Below are positions 17,748-25,105 of a stretch of DNA of 37,148 nt, one piece after another (the first letter of the stretch is position 1; each line of letters opens with the position of its first letter). The translations under genes were made by a program, and so were the position numbers. The DNA is from Bacteroidales bacterium. GTDB taxonomy: Bacteria; Bacteroidota; Bacteroidia; Bacteroidales; F082. The notes beneath the pieces were generated by a model, which made no database searches, had not been told where the DNA came from, and was given only the letters and a program-made list of their open reading frames with translations. Location: NCBI GenBank assembly GCA_017616735.1, contig JAFZXP010000049.1:1-37148 (forward strand). Reading direction: 5' to 3'.

Positions 17748-17777
17748 CGTCAACTCTCAACTATCAACTCTCAACTA
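17748..17777. repeat. 7-bp repeat array that contains the rsmH stop codon
   Basis: Four units (CGTCAAC, TCTCAAC, TATCAAC, TCTCAAC) sit between ftsL and rsmH. The rsmH stop TGA (17764-17766) is formed by one unit, giving the same A-G-T-T-G-A (Ser-stop) ending seen for ftsI. Confidence 0.8.
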
Positions 17778-18672
17778 CTTTAATCCTCTCTGCGATTCTC
17801 AATTTCGCGCTTCTGGCGCGGCTGTTTCTTGCTATTTCCTCGTCGCTAGGCACCACAGGCTTGTGCGTTATCAATCTGTATGGCGTAAGCTGGTTACCGA
17901 AAAAGTCCTTCTCCACCGTACCGTCGGCCTTGCCGCTGCGCATGAAATTCTTCACCAGGCGGTCTTCCAGCGAATGATACGACAGCACCACCAGGCGTCC
18001 GCCGGGTTTCAGCACATCGGGGCACTGCGACAAAAACTCCTCAAGCACCTCCATCTCTTTGTTCACCTCAATTCTGAGCGCTTGGAATATCTGAGCCAAT
18101 GTCTTGTTTTCAGCGCCTTTGGGCAGATGTGCCGCCACAGCAGCCTTAAGGTCGGTGGTTGTCTCGATGGCTTTCACGTCGCGCGCCATCTCGATATCGC
18201 GCGCTATTGCCATGGCATTTTTCAGTTCGCCATAACGCGACAGCACGCTTGCCAAAGCCTCCACCTCGTAGGTGTTCACCACCCCCGCGGCATCAACCGG
18301 AGCGTTCTGGTTCATTCGCATGTCGAGGCGACCCTCAAAACGAGTCGAGAAACCCTTTTCGGGAGTGTCAAACTGATACGACGACACCCCCAAGTCGGCC
18401 AAAATGCCGTCAACTTTTGTACCCGCGTAAAGCTGCACAAAGTTCTTCATATAGCGGAAGTTCTGCGGTATGAAGGTGAAACGCTCATCCTGAAAGGCGT
18501 TGCGCGCAGCGTCGGCGTCCTGGTCGAAAGCATAGAGATGACCGCCATTCAGATGCTCCAGAATGGCGCGCGAATGACCGCCACCACCAAAGGTAACGTC
18601 CACATAGACGCCCTCCGGATTGATGTTCAGACCATCGATACTCTCGCTCAACAACACAGGATCGTGATACAT
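17764..18672 (-). CDS. rsmH: 16S rRNA m4C1402 methyltransferase RsmH (MraW)
   Basis: A 302-residue SAM-dependent methyltransferase acting on C1402 of 16S rRNA. It begins Y-H-D-P-V-L-L-S-E-S, shows the SAM loop V-D-V-T-F-G-G-G-G-H-S near residue 25, F-D-Q-D near residue 52, D-G-I-L-A-D-L-G-V-S-S near residue 90 and the C-terminal S-Y-H-S-L-E-D-R-L-V-K near residue 230. Length is normal. The C-terminal K-V-V-E-S and stop come from the heptamer array. It starts 11 bases after mraZ. Confidence 0.96.
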   Translation of the reverse strand: MYHDPVLLSESIDGLNINPEGVYVDVTFGGGGHSRAILEHLNGGHLYAFDQDADAARNAFQDERFTFIPQNFRYMKNFVQLYAGTKVDGILADLGVSSYQFDTPEKGFSTRFEGRLDMRMNQNAPVDAAGVVNTYEVEALASVLSRYGELKNAMAIARDIEMARDVKAIETTTDLKAAVAAHLPKGAENKTLAQIFQALRIEVNKEMEVLEEFLSQCPDVLKPGGRLVVLSYHSLEDRLVKNFMRSGKADGTVEKDFFGNQLTPYRLITHKPVVPSDEEIARNSRARSAKLRIAERIKVVES

Positions 18673-18683
18673 GTCAAAACAAT

Positions 18684-19145
18684 TTATTCAAAATCAATAT
18701 TTCCCAGACGGTCTTCAAGCATCTGCGCGAACTCGCCGTCGGTCATCTGCGCGTTGCTCTGCTCCATCTGCTCCTTGCCCCAAATCTGCATGCGGTCGGG
18801 CAGCGATGTAATCACCACATCCTTCACCATGCCACATTTTTCGACTAGGTCTTTAGGTATCTGCAAGCGGCCGCTGCCGTCAATGTTCACCAGTCTGGCT
18901 CCGGCGTTGATACGGCGCATCATCACCAGATTTTCCTTCTTGAACGGGTTCAGCTTGGCCAATTTTTCCTGCAATTTACGCCAATCGTCCATTCCGTATA
19001 TGTCGAGACAGGTCTCGAACAAACCCGGACGGAGCACAAATCCCTTGGCAACCTCTTCCCCTAGCTGTTCCTTGAAACTACTAGGCAGAAGCAGTCGTCC
19101 CTTGGCGTCTAATTTGCAATAATATTCACCTATCGGATACTCCAT
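18684..19145 (-). CDS. mraZ: Transcriptional regulator MraZ
   Basis: A 153-residue protein with two SpoVT/AbrB-like halves, each with a family motif: L-D-A-K-G-R-L-L-L-P near residue 13 and I-D-G-S-G-R-L-Q-I-P near residue 88. In other bacteria MraZ binds TGGGN repeats upstream of its own gene and represses the dcw operon. Two such repeats lie 41-55 bases upstream here, which supports the call. It is the first gene of the operon. Confidence 0.95.
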   Translation of the reverse strand: MEYPIGEYYCKLDAKGRLLLPSSFKEQLGEEVAKGFVLRPGLFETCLDIYGMDDWRKLQEKLAKLNPFKKENLVMMRRINAGARLVNIDGSGRLQIPKDLVEKCGMVKDVVITSLPDRMQIWGKEQMEQSNAQMTDGEFAQMLEDRLGNIDFE

Positions 19146-19170
19146 TTCATTTCCTATTTTTCAGCTTGTA

Positions 19171-19200
19171 AAATTATACATTTTTTCCCACTTATTCCCA
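19171..19200 (-). promoter_or_regulatory. dcw promoter region with two MraZ boxes
   Basis: On the minus strand TGGGA, a 5-base spacer ATAAG and TGGGA again (19186-19200) give the 10-bp spacing known for MraZ operators. Next downstream is TATAATTTTA (about 19170-19179), a near match to the TAnnTTTG -7 box. A repressor on the boxes would cover the -7/-33 spacer. Only two boxes are visible, where E. coli has more. Confidence 0.65.
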
Positions 19201-19226
19201 CTTTGATGTAAAAATTTTTCAAAAAT

Positions 19227-19267
19227 TTATCAACATATTTATCAACAACGCGAAAAAGTTATCAACA
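19227..19267 (+). promoter_or_regulatory. Three TTATCAACA nonamers (DnaA-box-like cluster)
   Basis: TTATCAACA occurs at 19227-19235, 19239-19247 and 19259-19267, one base away from the DnaA consensus TTATCCACA, in AT-rich DNA between mraZ and engB. A role in DnaA binding is inference. Confidence 0.35.
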
Positions 19268-19270
19268 ATC

Positions 19271-19352
19271 ATTAGTTTTTAGTCGCTAGTTGCTAGTCTT
19301 TAGTCGTCTTCTCAGAAAAACTAAAGACTAAAGACTAAAAACTAAAGACTTT
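19271..19352. repeat. Inverted 7-bp repeat arrays able to form a long hairpin
   Basis: The left arm has five TAGT-centred heptamers (ATTAGTT, TTTAGTC, GCTAGTT, GCTAGTC, TTTAGTC), then a 15-base spacer, then a right arm of CTAAAGA, CTAAAGA, CTAAAAA, CTAAAGA. The arms are complementary over about 28 bases with mismatches. It lies between the divergent mraZ and engB genes. Confidence 0.7.
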
Positions 19353-19356
19353 TTAC

Positions 19357-19364
19357 TATTTTTG
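19357..19364 (+). promoter_or_regulatory. Candidate -7 box for engB
   Basis: TATTTTTG matches TAnnTTTG and ends 16 bases before the engB ATG. No TTTG is visible at the -33 position, where the repeat arm lies instead. Confidence 0.35.
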
Positions 19365-19380
19365 CAAAAAATAAATCATC

Positions 19381-19995
19381 ATGCTGATCAAAACCGCGCA
19401 ATATCTGCAGAGCAACATCAACGTCGACAAGCTGCCCAAAGCCGACAAGCCCGAGTACGCTTTCATCGGGCGTTCCAACGTGGGCAAATCGTCGCTCATC
19501 AACATGCTTACAGGCAACAGCAAGCTGGCCAAGGTGTCGTCAACTCCGGGCAAAACCATCACCATCAACCACTTCATTATCAACAACGAATGGTATTTGG
19601 TCGACCTTCCCGGATATGGCTTCGCCAAGCGCTCGCAAAAGGATCGCGAGATGTGGAAAAAGATGCTCGACGCCTACATCATGGGCCGGCAGAATCTGGT
19701 GACGACTTTCGTTTTGGTCGACAGCCGCATCGAGCCCCAGAAAATTGATTTGGAATTCATGGCCAACCTCGGCGAAAACGGAGTGCCTTTTGTCATCGTT
19801 TTCACCAAAGCCGACAAGCTTGGCAGCGGTCAGCTGGCCGCCAACATCGAGGCCTACAAAAAGCGCCTCCTCGAGGAATGGGAAGAGCTTCCGACCATGA
19901 TTGTCACCTCCTCCGAAAAGAAAACAGGACGCGACGAGGTGCTGGGTTTGATTGAGAAGTATAACAAAAGTTGCAATTTGTCAAGAACTTTTTGA
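19381..19995 (+). CDS. engB: Ribosome biogenesis GTPase EngB (YsxC/YihA)
   Basis: A 204-residue TRAFAC GTPase needed for 50S subunit assembly. G-motifs are clear: G1 G-R-S-N-V-G-K-S-S (~31), G3 D-L-P-G-Y-G (~78), G4 T-K-A-D (~146) and G5 T-S-S-E (~179), with the G2 Thr in S-S-T-P-G-K-T. Length is normal. The last residues L-S-R-T-F and the stop fall inside a 29-bp repeat whose second copy is 733 bases downstream. The reading frame overlaps the convergent ORF6N gene by 15 bases. Confidence 0.95.
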   Translation: MLIKTAQYLQSNINVDKLPKADKPEYAFIGRSNVGKSSLINMLTGNSKLAKVSSTPGKTITINHFIINNEWYLVDLPGYGFAKRSQKDREMWKKMLDAYIMGRQNLVTTFVLVDSRIEPQKIDLEFMANLGENGVPFVIVFTKADKLGSGQLAANIEAYKKRLLEEWEELPTMIVTSSEKKTGRDEVLGLIEKYNKSCNLSRTF

Positions 19996-20001
19996 AAAAA
20001 A
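19973..20001 (+). repeat. Direct repeat copy 1 (left boundary of the ORF6N segment)
   Basis: A 29-bp sequence repeated at 20706-20734 with one mismatch (fifth base). Its core TCAAGAACTTTTTGA is a near-perfect palindrome. It encodes the engB C terminus on one strand and the ORF6N C terminus on the other. Confidence 0.85.
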
Positions 20002-20640
20002 GTTTACAGTAGTTTCTCCAGAAACTCCCCTTTCGGGATGCTCAATTTCACGAAAGTAGAGACTTTCTTTCCAAGGTCTTTTGATGAATGTATATGCGTC
20101 GAAAATCTGACCGTCGTAAAATATCCCCTGTGTAACTTCAGAATTGGTTTTCTCCATCAACGAAAACAATTGTTCTATCTTCTTGTCATTCTCTTTATGA
20201 TGGATATCTGATTTGAGTAATTGCTCTTTTATATAATTGATTTCCGTGAATATACGAGCATTATTTATCATAAAATGCCTCATCGCGACAAATGCCCTGA
20301 TAATTTTAACACTCGTTTTTGATGCAGTTTCGGTTTTCAAAACTGTTGCGAGCATAGCAACTCCTAATTCTGTAAAAGCGTATGGCGACTTGCGCAACCC
20401 CATTTTATCGGAATTGGATATCGCATTTTGCGATTTCCAATTTTCAAACTCCTCTTTGGTAAGCTGAAAGCAAAAATCTTCAGGAAACCGTTCCATATTA
20501 CGTTTGACCTGTTCATTCAAACGACCTGTTTTTATGCCGTAAATATCAGCTAAGTCTCTGTCTATCATCACCTGACGATTTCGGATTATGATAATTCTTC
20601 TTTCGATATCGTCTGGTTGTATTAAATCTAGATTATCCAT
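19981..20640 (-). CDS. ORF6N domain protein
   Basis: A 219-residue protein. Residues ~10-100 form an ORF6N domain: [22 protein letters not shown] at the start, [19 protein letters not shown] and [13 protein letters not shown]. Residues ~120-165 are a likely coiled coil. ORF6N proteins are phage-linked DNA-binding-like proteins common as lone genes in Bacteroidota; their job is unknown. I chose the ATG at 20640 over a TTG at 20649. The C-terminal F-F-S-K-S-S is encoded by a direct repeat, and the second copy lies upstream of the gene, so the segment looks inserted or duplicated. Confidence 0.85.
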   Translation of the reverse strand: MDNLDLIQPDDIERRIIIIRNRQVMIDRDLADIYGIKTGRLNEQVKRNMERFPEDFCFQLTKEEFENWKSQNAISNSDKMGLRKSPYAFTELGVAMLATVLKTETASKTSVKIIRAFVAMRHFMINNARIFTEINYIKEQLLKSDIHHKENDKKIEQLFSLMEKTNSEVTQGIFYDGQIFDAYTFIKRPWKESLYFREIEHPERGVSGETTVNFFSKSS

Positions 20641-20705
20641 TTTTGACAATTAAAAGATTCCCAAATCCAGTTTATATTTCTTGCTGCGAATTTACAACAT
20701 AATCA

Positions 20706-20734
20706 GCAAATTGTCAAGAACTTTTTGAAAAAAA
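20706..20734 (+). repeat. Direct repeat copy 2 (right boundary of the ORF6N segment)
   Basis: Matches 19973-20001 in 28 of 29 bases. It is non-coding here and lies about 65 bases upstream of the ORF6N start. Confidence 0.85.
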
Positions 20735-20750
20735 TAGCCATTAGCTATTA

Positions 20751-20777
20751 GGTTCCTCGCCTCTGAAGGAGGCTCGG
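20751..20777. other. Hairpin of unknown role
   Basis: TTCC, an internal TC/TC loop, then GCCTC-TGAAG-GAGGC and GGAA make a stem of 4+5 bp. A T-rich run follows near 20797. It could end a short plus-strand transcript, but no gene is visible for it. Confidence 0.35.
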
Positions 20778-20834
20778 AACAACAGAGTCCCGGGATCTTT
20801 TTTGGTTTAGAGTTTGGAGTGTTATTATATAAAC

Positions 20835-20870
20835 AAAACGTCATGGTTTCTGACGAAACCATGACGTTTT
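20835..20870 (-). terminator. Strong hairpin terminator, probably for the surface gene ending at 20912
   Basis: A perfect 16-bp stem (20835-20850 with 20855-20870) around a 4-base TGAC loop. On the minus strand the right-hand AAAACG becomes CGTTTT followed by GTTTAT. It lies 41 bases past the stop of the surface gene. Confidence 0.75.
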
Positions 20871-20911
20871 AAATTTATGTAGCATTGAAATCTGTTTGCT
20901 GACCGGAGAAA

Positions 20912-22864
20912 TCAATCAACATTGCGAATCAGTCGCACAGATTGGCCATTTCTACGTACCGAACAGTTAGAAGATGATTTTGTGACAGTTCCTGTATTAC
21001 TCCATTGTAAACAACAACCTCTATATTCGTTGTTAAAGTTTTTTGGATCTGTGGTGCTGGCCCAATAATGACCTTCATTTAAAGAATTCATTGAAGCACC
21101 ATTTCTAACATGTGCAGCTGGAAGGAACACGCATCCTAATTTTTCACACAATGCCCAAGTTTCAGCATCATCAAAAATTGTTACATTATATCCAGCATTC
21201 GAATCATTTCCATATTTAATTGATCTATTTAATGATCCTGTCCAGTTATCAGGGAAAATTATTAATCCTTTCACACCCAAAACAGTAGCAGAAGCAAACC
21301 TCTCTTTAGTCTCCATATAAGTTGGAGAGTCCGGTCTTGTATATACACGACCTTGCCTTGCTATCGCGTATGCCCATTCGTCACCTGTGAAAAGACGCCA
21401 TGCATAATCTCCGCCATTGGTTATCTTTTCAGATGAATTACCCGAAGCACTATGATAAACACCAAAATCATAGTCGGTATCAGTTATCGAACCGGCGTAA
21501 TAGCTATCACTATTATTAGATGTCATATACGGATATTTGTTATTATAACCGCTTGTACCCCAACAGAAAAGATCACGTGCGACATCCAAATCGGCAGATG
21601 CATTATACTTATCATATCCTGAAACAGTCACATTACCCTGATAGCTGGTGCCGCTGCTCGGGCCATCGCCCATAAAGTCGTATTGGTGGTCGGCAAAACG
21701 CCATGTGCCTGTGCCGTTGGCATTGCCAAGATATTGCAGATTACCCGGTGCGAAACAAACCTTTTGCGTAGCGCTCACGCTGATGAATGTATGCGTTAGG
21801 TTAAGATTGATGCCGTTCGGTTTGTAATCGTTAGCAACAATCTGAGGTATTGTCACAGGATCTTGTGTTGCGCAATATGTTGAGTAAGCATAAACATTAG
21901 AATTATAATTCTGCGGAAGCAAAATCGCCCACACATCACCGACATTCGAAGGAATTGTAATTTCGCCACCATTCACTTGGCTATAAGTAAAGCCTTCATC
22001 GGTATTTGCTGTTGTGTGGTCAAAGTTCACAGTCAAAAGATTGTTCATGCCTGTAATGCATGTGCCAGCCTGGTCGTAGCCTGTCGGCTTCTTCACATGT
22101 AACTTCACGATAGCGCATTTGTTAAGCAGTCTGGCTGAATAATTGCCTGTAGATGAAGGATAAACCTCAGCCGAATGTGCAAAATTGATAACAGGATATT
22201 TGCTGGTTTGATCCGATATATCCAGAGTAGCCACATTGCCTTCGATTGTTGGTGTAAAACCTTTCCCGCCAAGAAAATAGAAATACAGCGGCTCGTCAGT
22301 GACTGTCTGTGTGATATTTATATCGCCGTTAAAGTCTGTGCCGTCATAAGTAAGATATCCGACGTACGCCTTATTGTAACCCACGTACATAATATCGCCG
22401 CTTTCAAATGACACAGCAGCAAATCCGTTAGTTGCGGCATTAGTCGTATCAACAATAACCCTTGAATCATCATTTACCCTAAGTGTAATATGCACTTTGC
22501 CTGTATCGGCGCCCGACAAAACATCGAGGTTCTTTTTACATTGAGTAAAGCCTATCATCATGGCAAATGCCAACAAAACAGCCATACCCTTGCGGATTGA
22601 ACGTCTGCGACGGGTCGCTGCATAACCGGCACCGGCCAGTGATAAAACCAGCAGTCCGCTGCCAAGTGGAGCCGGCTCACCGATGCCTTGTGGCGAGAGG
22701 CCTCCGCCACCGATAACAAGATTTAAACTTCTTTGACTTGCCCAGTCTTCTTCTTTGAAAAAATCATCGCTATTACCCTGAGCGTTAGCATTCATAGGCA
22801 GCATCATTGCTGTCGCCAGTGCCGTTGAAAGCACCAAATACTTCAATTTTGCTTGCATATTCAT
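20912..22864 (-). CDS. Surface family protein A: signal peptide, tail motif, lipobox, fimbrillin-like and lectin-like domains
   Basis: A 650-residue exported protein. Order: signal peptide (1-29, ends A-N-A-Q); short linker; P-L-G-S-G-L-L plus a hydrophobic helix ending R-R-R-R (~65-88); a second hydrophobic stretch ending in the lipobox-like G-F-T-Q-C-K-K (~110); a beta-rich fimbrillin-like region with F-E-S-G-D-I-M-Y-V-G and W-A-I-L-L-P-Q (~125-340); and from ~380 a C-terminal domain with V-C-F-A-P-G-N-L-Q-Y, D-L-F-C-W-G-T-S-G, V-F-L-P-A-A and a final S-V-R-L-I-R. This last domain is widespread in Bacteroidales and resembles FISUMP and C-type-lectin-fold domains. The start at 22864 is where the signal peptide begins. 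Function is unknown; surface adhesion is inference. Its first 30 codons and upstream region are nearly identical to gene C. Confidence 0.75.
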   Translation of the reverse strand: MNMQAKLKYLVLSTALATAMMLPMNANAQGNSDDFFKEEDWASQRSLNLVIGGGGLSPQGIGEPAPLGSGLLVLSLAGAGYAATRRRRSIRKGMAVLLAFAMMIGFTQCKKNLDVLSGADTGKVHITLRVNDDSRVIVDTTNAATNGFAAVSFESGDIMYVGYNKAYVGYLTYDGTDFNGDINITQTVTDEPLYFYFLGGKGFTPTIEGNVATLDISDQTSKYPVINFAHSAEVYPSSTGNYSARLLNKCAIVKLHVKKPTGYDQAGTCITGMNNLLTVNFDHTTANTDEGFTYSQVNGGEITIPSNVGDVWAILLPQNYNSNVYAYSTYCATQDPVTIPQIVANDYKPNGINLNLTHTFISVSATQKVCFAPGNLQYLGNANGTGTWRFADHQYDFMGDGPSSGTSYQGNVTVSGYDKYNASADLDVARDLFCWGTSGYNNKYPYMTSNNSDSYYAGSITDTDYDFGVYHSASGNSSEKITNGGDYAWRLFTGDEWAYAIARQGRVYTRPDSPTYMETKERFASATVLGVKGLIIFPDNWTGSLNRSIKYGNDSNAGYNVTIFDDAETWALCEKLGCVFLPAAHVRNGASMNSLNEGHYWASTTDPKNFNNEYRGCCLQWSNTGTVTKSSSNCSVRRNGQSVRLIRNVD

Positions 22865-22886
22865 AAAAAATTTGTTTTTTAGATGT

Positions 22887-22940
22887 CCTCTTAAAATTGC
22901 GGGCGCAAAATTACAATTTTTTTCAATACAAATTGTGCGT
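22887..22940 (-). promoter_or_regulatory. Promoter region of surface gene A, shared with gene C
   Basis: The minus strand has TAATTTTG (22906-22913, a TAnnTTTG -7 box) followed by CGCCCGCAATTTTAAGAGG. The same block, with few differences, lies upstream of gene C at 27414-27466. The rest of the leader to the ATG is less alike. Confidence 0.55.
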
Positions 22941-22965
22941 CTTATAAAATAACGACCCAATTATC

Positions 22966-24870
22966 CTATTTTAATACAAGACGGACTGAGTGACCTTTAC
23001 CTCTCCCCTCAACAGATGTAACAGTTATACCATTACTGACGAATTTCAAAGCCTCAGCATTGCTGGTGCTGTTATTGTCACTTGACCAATAGAAACCATA
23101 ATCGCCTGGTTTTATCTGGATGCCGCCATACGTTTGATTCAAAGTTCCACCAGAACGCTGGCCGGCAGCAGGAAGAAACACTGCACCTGCAGGTTCCATG
23201 TAATGATTCCAGTTCTCCAAATTATAAACGTTGGCATCCCAGCCTGTTGTAGTTCCATCAAAAGCATCGTTTCCGCCATTCTTATACGGATCATCGAAAC
23301 TGTCAGGAAGAATAATTATACCGTGCATATCATTAACAGTGGCATAACCCCATTTCGATGCGGCATCATTTCTTGTCTGGAACAAATACACATATTCCGC
23401 CTTTTTCAATGTACGCCATTTATTCTCTTCATTCACACTATTCTTAATTATATTATATCCCCAGTCAGCTGTGCCGGTACTACTATATAATTTATTCCAT
23501 GAATTATTATATGCCTTATATCCGCTTCCGCTAGTACCAGTGTTACATGGTTTATAATTAGTCGCGCCATGAGCGTAGCCGCTTGTACCCCATCCCAAAA
23601 GTGTTACAATTGTTTTATCTGAATACTCTGTCGCAATATCAGAGTTCGTACGCTCGACAATGTCATACTGATTATCCATAAAATACCAGTTATATGTCGA
23701 CCAGCCGTCGGTGGTGACAGCTTTCAAATTTCCTTGCGAGAAATGCACTGCCTGATTGTCGGCGATGGTGAAAAGTCCACGCAAAGCGCCCTTGGTGTAT
23801 GCTTCAGGCGACACTTCCAGCGGTGTGCTTGTGTCTTCATTTTTACAATAAAAATTGCAAGCCGAAATGCCATCGGCAAATGTGCACGAGCCCTGAGTTC
23901 TCTTTGAAACAAAAGATATCTCGGTCTCCGAGCCGTCATTAGGAACCAGCATGACATATCTGCCACAGGTTGCACCGGCAGCCACGGCGCCCAAACTAAT
24001 GTAATTGTTGTTATGCTCGGTGTCTACTTTTGTATTAGTCACCGTATTGGTCGAAAAATCAATGGAAATTTTGTTGTTGACATTAGCGCCATACATATAC
24101 ACCTTCTCTCCTACCTCAGCCATTCCGGCGATATCGAAATAACCGATCGAAACCAGCGATGCCATTCCCGCTTGGGCGTGTATTTCATCACCTTCGGTAT
24201 ATGACATCTCCTGCGAACCGTGCCCAACATGGAAATTGCCAAGGTCAGCGCGGCTACCCGTCTGATTGCTGAAGTCCAACTCAAACGATGTGGCATCAGT
24301 GGCTATTTCCTTGTCACCGACGTAATAATAATGCAATGTATGAGTTCCTGATGTAACGCCGGTAACATATCCGGTAAACAATGCCAGGTCGGCCGAACTA
24401 TTCTGCACATATCCGACACATTTTCCATCGCACACAACATAAATCTTGTCGCCTGCGACCCAGCTTATAGCTCCTGATTCAGAAATTGATGTCTTTGCCC
24501 CGTTGTATGCCTCAAGAGTCATCGGTATGCCGTTGGCAACGCTACTGATGGTGTCAACATTTTTGCTGCATTGTGTAAAAGCCGACATCATCGCAACTGC
24601 AAGAAGCAATGTGCCGCCTTTTCTGACCAAATGTTTTCTTCGTGAGATAGCGTAGCCGACACCAGCCGCAGTCAAAACCAAGAGTCCGCTTCCCAGAGGT
24701 GCCACAGGGTCGTTAGGCGTAAAACCGCCTGTAATCCACGTCATTCCCACGCCATCTCTGGTGAAAGTGTCATCTTCATCCGAAATAAACCAATCACTGT
24801 GATTTTGTGCGCTCAACGGCATTGCAAAAAGCGCCATAATAACTGTAAATACAAACGACTTCATATTCAT
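22966..24870 (-). CDS. Surface family protein B: signal peptide, tail motif, lipobox, fimbrillin-like and lectin-like domains
   Basis: A 634-residue paralogue of gene A with the same order of parts: signal peptide (ends P-L-S-A-Q), P-L-G-S-G-L-L hydrophobic tail ending R-R-K, second hydrophobic stretch ending A-F-T-Q-C-S-K, a middle domain with V-A-G-D-K-I-Y-V-V and H-Y-Y-Y-V-G-D, and a C-terminal domain with V-H-F-S-Q-G-N-L, L-L-G-W-G-T-S-G, V-F-L-P-A-A-G and S-V-R-L-V. The middle domain is more diverged than in A, C and D, and lacks the W-A-I-L-L-P-Q ending (it has R-Y-V-M-L-V-P). The ATG at 24870 begins the signal peptide. A TACTTTTG box lies 35 bases upstream, so it has its own promoter. 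Confidence 0.72.
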   Translation of the reverse strand: MNMKSFVFTVIMALFAMPLSAQNHSDWFISDEDDTFTRDGVGMTWITGGFTPNDPVAPLGSGLLVLTAAGVGYAISRRKHLVRKGGTLLLAVAMMSAFTQCSKNVDTISSVANGIPMTLEAYNGAKTSISESGAISWVAGDKIYVVCDGKCVGYVQNSSADLALFTGYVTGVTSGTHTLHYYYVGDKEIATDATSFELDFSNQTGSRADLGNFHVGHGSQEMSYTEGDEIHAQAGMASLVSIGYFDIAGMAEVGEKVYMYGANVNNKISIDFSTNTVTNTKVDTEHNNNYISLGAVAAGATCGRYVMLVPNDGSETEISFVSKRTQGSCTFADGISACNFYCKNEDTSTPLEVSPEAYTKGALRGLFTIADNQAVHFSQGNLKAVTTDGWSTYNWYFMDNQYDIVERTNSDIATEYSDKTIVTLLGWGTSGYAHGATNYKPCNTGTSGSGYKAYNNSWNKLYSSTGTADWGYNIIKNSVNEENKWRTLKKAEYVYLFQTRNDAASKWGYATVNDMHGIIILPDSFDDPYKNGGNDAFDGTTTGWDANVYNLENWNHYMEPAGAVFLPAAGQRSGGTLNQTYGGIQIKPGDYGFYWSSDNNSTSNAEALKFVSNGITVTSVEGRGKGHSVRLVLK

Positions 24871-24904
24871 TAGATTATTCCTGTATTTTGCTTTTTTCGG
24901 GCGG

Positions 24905-24912
24905 CAAAAGTA
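24905..24912 (-). promoter_or_regulatory. -7 box of surface gene B
   Basis: The minus strand reads TACTTTTG, matching TAnnTTTG, followed by CCGCCC as in the neighbouring promoters. Confidence 0.5.
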
Positions 24913-25015
24913 CACAATATTTTAATATGATTTACAACAGATTTGCGATAATTTTCAACAGGAAAAATTCATTGATTTACATGGAGTGGCAAGTTCAAAA
25001 TGTTTCGAGAAAAGA

Positions 25016-25050
25016 CAATTGCCGCAGTTCCGCAGAAACCGCGGCAATTG
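25016..25050 (-). terminator. Hairpin terminator after surface gene C
   Basis: A perfect 10-bp stem, CAATTGCCGC (25016-25025) with GCGGCAATTG (25041-25050), 56 bases past the gene C stop. It is followed on the minus strand by TCTTTTCTCG. Confidence 0.65.
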
Positions 25051-25105
25051 GTGTAAATGGCAGAGCCAATACTAAGTACTGCTGATAAGATGTCTGAATA
25101 AAGGT

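Noticed and set aside
17734-19122. Long plus-strand frame (462 codons) opposite rsmH and mraZ
   Set aside because: Shadow of two certain genes, with no recognisable domain.
20741-20800. Riboswitch or structured RNA upstream of a gene
   Set aside because: The hairpin is not followed by a plus-strand gene and matches no riboswitch pattern I know; kept only as a hairpin of unknown role.
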